NCBI GenBank assembly: GCA_963969595.1
Contig: OZ018416.1
Location: 21,220,065-21,284,064 of the forward strand
DNA from: Neckera pumila
Taxonomy: Eukaryota > Streptophyta > Bryopsida > Hypnales > Neckeraceae
Length of the DNA stretch: 64,000 nucleotides
Direction: 5' to 3'
In this document: piece by piece, positions 57,266 to 64,000 of the stretch
How the letters are laid out: every line of letters starts with the position of its first letter
Position numbering within the stretch: the first letter of the stretch is position 1
Notes under the pieces: generated by a model
Told to the model about the DNA's origin: nothing
Database searches by the model: none
The model's input: only the letters and a program-made list of their open reading frames with translations
Program-made: the position numbers and the translations under genes

Positions 57266-57649
57266 ATGGAGGCAACCTATTTTTGATCCCTTAAAGAATT
57301 ATGCGTATCTACAGGGAGGAAATTTATTTGTATACAGAAATAGAGTTTGGAAGGTTTCCATAATTTTTCAGATTTTTATTTTTCAAAACATATTTACTAT
57401 GAATTTTTTAGTTGAAGATTATGTTCAACCCATTCTTGTCATGTAGACTTTCCTATTTCCAACCAAGGACTAATTGCAAAATCCACCAAGGATTGGTTAT
57501 AATATTGAGAGTCTTAGATACAATCCTAATGTAGCACAACTGCCTTAGGAACCAAACCATAATTCATCACTATTCATCTTCTCCTTCACGGAAAGATAAC
57601 AGCCTACATGTCCAAAATGGGAGGGTGGTGGGAAATGGGTTGCCTCTCC
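57266..57649. mobile_element. TIR element J, TA target duplication
   Basis: Termini ATGGAGGCAACCTATTT and, reversed, GGAGAGGCAACCCATTT, flanked by TA. H1 shows the empty site GTGCTTATTTGG at about 54597-54608. Confidence 0.65.
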
Positions 57650-57724
57650 TATTTGGTGAGGGCCAGGTTGTTTTGTAGAGCTTCTGTGGACCAGGGGCTC
57701 TCCCACTGAAAGAATGGAGATTGT

Positions 57725-57980
57725 ACGCATTTTTCTTTTTTTCATTTTTAATGAAGTGCCAAAGTGGCAATATTGAATGTTATAGTGGTGCTCCAAATTT
57801 CAACATTCATCCACATATTGGATAGAAAGTATCACATGTCCATAATTCAATTTTCATCCACAATTTGGTGATTTTATCCAAGATTTTTTTTTAATTGACG
57901 TTTTTTTGACAATTTCCCACCTTTTTAGTACCATTTTTTTCTATAGGCCTGCCAAGCCAAAAATTTGGTGCATTTTTTAT
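57725..57980 (+). mobile_element. Inner repeat M2
   Basis: Interrupts the H sequence between AATGGAGA and CGAGGACACT; matches M1 in reverse. Ends lack clear inverted repeats. Confidence 0.45.
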
Positions 57981-58025
57981 TCTACGAGGACACTCCAGAA
58001 TCATCGTTCTAAAACAAGATGTTTA

Positions 58026-58379
58026 GAGCATCCCCACCCGTCTTGCATATTGGATGACTTGTTAAGAGAGGCTTGCAAAATTGCCCCACCCGTCTTGCAT
58101 AATGGATGAACTTGTTAAGAGGCCAAGCCAAAAGCCTCCGGTGGCTTGCAAAACCGGGCTCTTTTGCAAGCCAAAGGGTGGCTTGCAAACCGCACGAGAC
58201 AAGCACTTTTCCACTTTCCCATAAAGCAAGGACATGATCCGTGAATGTGGACATAGCTCATTGGATGGTGATGGCCTCTTAAGAGGCCATGGGTGGGGCT
58301 ACCCTTCTTCCCCGGCTTGCAAAATGGACTGCCAGGCTTGCAACCTGGCTTGCATTTTGCAAGCCGGGTGGTGATGCTC
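58026..58379. mobile_element. MITE with GAGCATCCCCACCC termini, TTTA duplication
   Basis: Termini GAGCATCCCCACCCGTCTTG and, reversed, GAGCATCACCACCCGGCTTG. TTTA is duplicated at 58022-58025 and 58380-58383; H1 has the uninterrupted sequence. Inside, CCCACCCGTCTTGCATA with its neighbours occurs twice 51 bp apart, and GCTTGCAAAA recurs on both strands. Confidence 0.8.
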
Positions 58380-58490
58380 TTTAGTCTTTGGTCCTGTGTA
58401 GGGTTGGGTAATTGGGTTGTCTGATTTTCGGGTCCTTCGTGTCTCCTGCCAAACCGCTTGTGTCCGGCAGCCTTGTACTGAGACTTTGCA

Positions 58491-58546
58491 ATGAAATTCC
58501 GTTTCATTTGTTTAAAAAAATAAATAAAATAAAAATAGACGTTGAT
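58491..58546 (+). mobile_element. LINE-like tail of H2
   Basis: TTTGCAATGAAATTCCGTTT then CATTTG and an A-rich AAATAAATAAAAT tail, as at the 3' end of a plant LINE or a sequence copied by one. Confidence 0.45.
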
Positions 58547-58983
58547 AATAATAAAATAAGTGAAATTTTGCCAGTTTGATTGGATTCCATTTTCGTACAA
58601 AAAAGTCTACAGGATCTTTTAATTACCACCATAGCACTGGCTGTACCAAACTACAGACAGACACAAATGTCTGTAGAATCTTCGGTTATCTGGAGATGAA
58701 ATGTCTCACTGGCCACGTCACTCTGATCCCAACCTATAAATATTTTTATTGGATTATTAATTCCAATTCCTCCGCCAATGCCCCTTAATACGTAAACCAC
58801 TCCCAGGTTTTTCCCCGTACATTTGCGGGGAGGCTTCCGCAGCGTAATGCCTGATTGCGCAGGATTTTTTGTGTACTGGGGCATTACAGATTCCTCATCC
58901 AGTTTTGATTTTTCATCCATGATATTTATCCCCTTTTGCTTGTGATGCTCGTGGTTTACGTTAGACAATGGCCTCTTGTTGTC

Positions 58984-59058
58984 GGGCATTTCTGGAAATA
59001 AAGGGCCTCCTTGTCGGGCTCCGCCCTCCTCGTCGGCCCTTTATTTCCCAAAATGCGC
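58984..59058. repeat. GC-rich hairpin, 24-bp arms
   Basis: GGGCATTTCTGGAAATAAAG plus GGCC at 58984-59007 mirrors 59035-59058 with two mismatches. The loop holds two CTCCTCGTCGG-like units. Confidence 0.7.
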
Positions 59059-59168
59059 TCCTCCTCAGGCATTGCCCTATACGTAATCCACTTGTCAAAC
59101 TAGCGGCAAATGCCCTTGTCTGTTCACTTGCCAAACCCACGGTAGGCCGCTTCTTTTTCCTTGCAATA

Positions 59169-60511
59169 AGGTAGAAGCATCAGTAGTCAACCACGCCCAC
59201 GCCCAGTAAGATAGGAGTCTTTTTCTTTTTGAAACACATGGACAATTTCCATTGATAGAGGAAACGATATAAAGAACCAAGGGAACTAGTCCAAGTAGTA
59301 GGCTTTAGAAGCGACCCTTTAGGGGCTGATTTGCCTTTTTTACAGGTTTGCATGATCAGAAATATTTTTAGCTCATTTTTCAGAGAAAGCAACATAGATG
59401 CCAAATATAACACAAGTGGTTTCAAATTTCTTGAAGCATTTTTGAATTAGTTATGAATTTTCAAAGATTTATGTTATAGGTACCTATTTGTGACCCTAGG
59501 TCTCCCAAAATCCGTCCCCTTGCAACTTCTAAAGTGATTTGAGGAAATCAAGGTCAATGATTGGCTTTTGCAATAGAAAAAAAAAATTTCCTTAACCCCT
59601 AAAGTTCCATGACTATGTAATTACCAAAAACGCTCCAAAACTGCCATTTCTAATACAACTACCAAATTTTTGGAAAAAAACAATTTTTGACACATGTAAC
59701 CATAGGATCTTGTAGTATGATATTTTGAAAACATGTGGTAAAAATTTCAAAAAATTCCACCGTGTGGATCATAAGATATAAGCATTCAAAGTCTTGAAAA
59801 CCATTTTTTCAATCATGTGAAAAACTGGGCAGCTGCACTTTGCAAGCTCACTATTCAATGAAGAAATGCCGATAAAGGTGGTGCTTTTTTGAATTCAATT
59901 TCCTAAACAAGTTGTCTATATACTTGAAAAATTTCACATCATTTGGAATTGTACAACATATAGGAAAAAAATAGTAAGTAGAAAGAAGTAGAAAATGATT
60001 CAAAATACTAAATTGTTAAAAATTTAATCATGGAATTCCATTTCAAAAAAATCGATTTCAAAATAATAAATGTAGAGAACCAATTTCAAAAAAAAAAATT
60101 GCTTTTACAGCACACTACCTTACCCAATCTTTAGGGGTGCAGTATTTCCTACCAAGGTTGGAACAAATTTCCAACGGAAGTCAGGAATGTGTTTTTTGGG
60201 TCTTTTTCAAGGTTGGGATTAATAAGGTTATGACACTTGTCCTGAAGTAGTGAGCAAGAAAGCAATAAGTAGTAAGCGGGAAAGTCGTTCTTAAATGATC
60301 AGAATTAATAGAGTGTAGACATTGGCTATTGGTAAGGTGCACTTTATGGCTCCCAAAGTTTGCAGTGATTTCAATTTTGGGAAAGTAATTATGAAAAATT
60401 TGCAATCTCTATATTTTCTATCTTTCTACATGGAAAAAATTTCCACCATCTCTTATTGCACACAATCTGTTCCAAAATTGCTTAAATAATCAACTACTGG
60501 TACTTCTACCT
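59169..60511 (-). mobile_element. TIR element G2, reversed copy of G1, with nested C8
   Basis: Termini AGGTAGAAGCATCAGTAG and ACTACTGGTACTTCTACCT flanked by TA. 60140-60511 is the reverse of 54630-55010. The centre holds a LINE-like fragment (about 59215-59290, on -) and the TTAA-type element C8. Confidence 0.65.
59592..60138 (-). mobile_element. TTAA-type TIR element, copy C8, deleted inside
   Basis: Starts TTAA-CCCCTAAAGTTCCATG, follows C2 and C6 for about 430 bp, then skips to an end CCAATCTTTAGGGG. The right TTAA is lost. Confidence 0.65.
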
Positions 60512-60513
60512 TA

Positions 60514-62436
60514 AGAAGTCCTTTGTAAGCGGAAGGTTCTTTTATTTGTGTCAAAAATAAAATAAAAATTGGTAGCAAATATAACTTATCAAGGCCAAGA
60601 TAAAGAAAATGAGACCTATGTTTGACAATGTAACCCCTGTACGTTGTTGTGGATACTAAGTGTCCAATAGATTTCTTCAATTGAAATTGGAGGATGTAAA
60701 AAAATGTTTTTTCATTCAATGTATTTATTTGGAGGGTACTTGAGTACATTTTCAATTAATAGTATTGCAAAGTCCCTCATTATGATCTTATTGACTTTTC
60801 TTATGAAGAAGATGTTTAATCCACGGATTACCTTTGCAGTGTATTTGGACCATTTCTTGTTCTTTACTCGTGATGTGAATTCTAGCTACAAAAATGACAT
60901 TTTTAAATTTGAGTCCAACTAAAGAAATGAAGCTAATCCTCTTCACTTTCTAATCCAATTTAAAATTTTGAAAAATCTTTAAATTTCAGTATTTTATAGC
61001 AATATGAATTTTGGGCCTATATCCATGGTTTTTTATTTTCTAATCACAAAATCACACGATAATTTTGTTTTATACCATGATACTATACTTTATATTATAC
61101 ATCTATAGTGAAAATTTCTCATTTTTGGAAAATATTTTGTAATTTTTATGGATTTTCATCAATTTTTTCTTAAGAAATTCACATTAATTTTAGTTTTTTC
61201 CAGAAAAGGTTGAAAACTTTACAAGTTGTAGCAGACTTGTGATTTCATCTCTGAAAATTAAATATAGAATTTTTCATTCATATCCAACTGAAAATGGTAG
61301 CAAGCAAAGTAATGGATAGTGAGGCTAGAAGTCAATGGTCATAGCTAGTCCTTATGGAGTTAAGTGTTTCAGCATTGATATGTCTAATTGAGCAATTGTG
61401 GGAGGATAACTTTTTGTAGTTAGGGAATATAATTAATGGAGATTGCACTATTTTTAGCTGTTTTTTCATCAAATTTGGAATGAGTAGAAATCAAAGAAGG
61501 GTGATTACAATTTGACTTGCTCTCGATTTATAACAAACCTATTTTTGAGAAGCAAGAACTAAAAAATGGTCTTAGCAACTTCATAAAGTGTCAATTTGTT
61601 ATCGTCACACAATAATGAAGACCCTAGTCAACATCATATTCTCCTCGTTCATGAAAGTAGGTCATTCTGTCTTGCACAAATGGGGCCTTGGTTGAAACAA
61701 GTTATAAACTTTATAAACTAATTTGATTTGCAAGACATTAAAGTGGTCATACAAAGTGGGCTCCACACGACACAATAATTGCAAAAAAATGTCTCCTATT
61801 TTGTTCCACATTAATTCCGTGTTCTTCATCTCTTCTAGATCTAATATGGAGCTTGTGATTGCAAATATGAATTAAAAAATTCCAAATTTTATCATGGGTG
61901 GCAAAATAAAAGAATTTTGTGCTTTTTTTAGGAAAAAGTTGACCCTATAGGGCCAACTTTGTATGAGCACTTTAACATCTTGTGCTTGATTCTTCACCAT
62001 CTCCACAAGGTAAGGTAGCCAACCTATTCTTGCCTCTACCTCCTCCCTTTTGGTAGCATAGGGTGGTCTATTTCTGTCACTAGAAGAAATCTGTGTTAAA
62101 CTCAATAAAAACTATCCACGTGTTTGTTGTGTCCAGTCCAAAATCTACGTATTTGAATGCAAATTTTGCGCTAAATATAATAAACATGTGGGGTGGTTTT
62201 GTTTAGTTCAGTGGAGATTTCTTCTAGTATATGTGTGAAGGTAGAGACGAGTAAATGATCAATTATGACACATTATTATTGGCTACATGACTCTTGATTT
62301 TGCAACGAGCCCCTGGTCAAAAATATGATGATCTACGTGACTATTATGGAATGAACATAAATCTTCATGTAGAAAATTCATGGTAATTAATTTTGTTTTG
62401 TAAAATAAAATTGTGAAAAAAATTATGGAATCCCTC
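60514..62436. other. AT-rich spacer, no gene seen
   Basis: Short open frames (for example 60704-60922 on + and 61872-62105 on -) lack recognisable motifs. Confidence 0.45.
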
Positions 62437-62507
62437 TTAAACCTAATTTTTGTCTTTAGGAAAAAATTTCCACTCAACATACATGCACTCTAAATATGCT
62501 CAATTGC
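62437..62507 (+). repeat. Left copy of a 71-bp direct repeat around C9
   Basis: Begins TTAAACCTAATTTTTGTC and ends GCTCAATTGC. The right copy at 63427-63497 differs at 5 positions. Confidence 0.85.
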
Positions 62508-63430
62508 CTAAAGGACCGGTTGTCCCCTCAGGGGACAATTTGGGTCCGGGCAGGTTCCTACTATCTCAATTTTTAGAAATATTTTTTGGAATTTTTTGAT
62601 GTTGTATATTTTTGCAAGAGCTTTTTGAATATATAATTTTTATTTTAAATGATGCCCGGGAGCAAAAGTGATGGCACAATAAGCAAAATGGAATTTGGTG
62701 GGCAACCCCCAAAAAATCAAAAAAAGTCAAAAAAAAAAATTTCAACTTTTTGACTTAAAGACTATATTTTTGTCTACATGTGAGGCTTTGTTTCATTCAA
62801 TTTGGACTAATTATGAGAAAGTTATGAACAATCTTAGTTTTTCGGGCAATCTAAGCATCTTCTTGAAAAATAACTTACAGAATTCATTTTTGAATGCAAT
62901 TTTTAGAAATTTTCAAATTTTTTTGGTAGACATGGTTAGATTTTCTTGCTAGAACAATCCCACTATTGGGATTATTGTGATTCAATTCCATCTAAAAGCT
63001 ATTAACAATTTAGTTTTTTCTTCAATCTTGAACCCAACTCTACTTAACAATTTTTTTAATGAGTGAAAATTAAGTGCTTTTTTTCCTAAATTTTTTTGGT
63101 AGATTTCCAACTCAACCAATTAACATGAATAATTAGAAAATCAAAATCAGCAGTGCAAAAGATTTGAACTAAAAAGATTTAAAGCCAAAAAATCTAATCA
63201 AGCAAGGTGGAAAAAAATTGTTTTCTTCACTTTAAATGCATATATCCTGCAAGCTACATGATCAAAGTTTCTGAAATTTCTTCCACATATTCATATACTA
63301 GTCAAATATAAGATCTTATGGTTGGATATGCAAAAAAAAAACTATTTTTTAAACTATTTTCTCTTTGCAATAGAATGACAATTTTGAGTGGTTTTTGGTA
63401 GGAAAATCACTTTGGTCCTTTAGGGGTTAA
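62508..63430 (+). mobile_element. TTAA-type TIR element, copy C9
   Basis: The left end is CTAAAGGACCGGTTGTCCCC, missing the first bases of the terminus; the right end is TTTGGTCCTTTAGGGG-TTAA. The interior matches C1, C5 and C7. Confidence 0.7.
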
Positions 63431-63497
63431 ACCTAATTTTTGTCTTCGGGAAAAAGTTTCCACTCAACATACCTGCACTCTAGATATGCTCAATTGC
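63427..63497 (+). repeat. Right copy of the 71-bp direct repeat
   Basis: Starts at the TTAA shared with the end of C9 and is followed by another TTAA at 63498-63501. Confidence 0.85.
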
Positions 63498-63629
63498 TTA
63501 AATAATTGGAAACAGGTTGGCTACCTTAGATTGATATTCCTTGCATTTGTGGGCTCTAAACATCATTTAATGAATTTTGGGGCATAACATTGTCGTAGAC
63601 TTGGAGGAGTTTCTATTGAATTTCATAGC

Positions 63630-64000
63630 TTAATCCCTAAATGCCCAAGGCCTGTTTTGAGCTTCTAGGAAATTGCTCTAAATTGAACAAAATGCCAACA
63701 TTTTGATAAATTGTATCATTTTTTTTTAACTGTGACCGTACAAATTCAAACTAAATATGTTAGAGAGTACACAAAAAGCACACTTATGGATTGAAAGATT
63801 ATAATGTTTGATCATGAGGGTGTCAGTAAAATTGCAAAAGTGATTTGAACTCTTTCAATCCTCTTTTCACATACATGTCAAATCTAAAAAAGTTGGTCAC
63901 CAAAAAAAAAAGGGTTAAAAGGCCTAACATGCATAATTCCAATCAAGTTATGGCTTTTCAAAATCTACTCTACAATTTTTTTAAATGAATTTCTAATGTG
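63630..64000 (-). mobile_element. Start of a further TTAA-type element (C10), cut by the window end
   Basis: TTAA-TCCCTAAATGCCCAAGGC resembles the reversed right end of C5 (TTAATCCCTAAAGGACCAAG). The interior is diverged and the other end is outside the window. Confidence 0.4.

Larger units (their letters stand above)
56990..58490 (+). repeat. Duplicated segment H2, with three insertions
   Basis: Partner of H1. It is interrupted by J (57266-57649), M2 (about 57725-57980) and a MITE (58026-58379), none of which is at the matching positions of H1. Confidence 0.7.

Noticed and set aside
1..64000. CRISPR array, tRNA or rRNA genes
   Set aside because: No regularly spaced identical repeats with unique spacers, and no tRNA cloverleaf or rRNA core sequence was noticed on either strand; the DNA is eukaryotic in character.

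Overview
This window looks like nuclear DNA of a land plant, possibly a seed-free plant such as a moss or liverwort. The signs are a Ty3/gypsy chromovirus with an integrase chromodomain, an F-box/kelch-type gene, genes with GT-AG introns, telo-box-like CCCTAAA motifs, LINE-type 3' tails and a great many small TIR elements, all in AT-rich DNA. The lineage is an inference; nothing here identifies a species.

Layout. 0-3.7 kb: low-copy sequence with weak exon candidates (a membrane-like exon on +, a RING-like exon on -). 3.8-10.1 kb: small DNA transposons, including the first members of a ~0.9 kb family ending in TTAA-CCCCTAAAGG. 11.2-25.5 kb: a gene-rich island of decayed multi-exon genes. Two (13.7-15.8 kb on -, 19.5-21.1 kb on +) are paralogues of a family I do not recognise: a conserved N-terminal domain, a coiled coil and a Cys-rich RING-like end. 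The second converges on a degenerate transposase-like gene (25.5-21.5 kb on -). 26-27.4 kb: foldback and TIR fragments. 28.0-34.1 kb: a complete but heavily mutated chromovirus with 5-bp target duplications, a Tf1-like self-priming signal and an extra ORF after integrase. 34.1-41.6 kb: tandem duplications, TIR elements and no convincing gene. 41.6-43.0 kb: a hAT element with 8-bp target duplication and transposase remnant. 44.3-47.05 kb: an F-box/kelch-like gene on -, the only clearly intact host gene. 47.3-64 kb: nested small transposons. Two copies of one segment (54.3-55.5 and 57.0-58.5 kb) carry different insertions, so each acts as the empty site for the other.

How things relate. Most of the DNA is made of non-autonomous DNA elements, dated against each other by nesting. 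In the retroelement and the island genes, most in-frame stops and several lost catalytic acids are explained by C-to-T or G-to-A changes, as expected from deamination of methylated, silenced DNA. The most unusual items are the two-gene convergent unit at 19.5-25.5 kb with its unrecognised family, and the apparent self-primed chromovirus.
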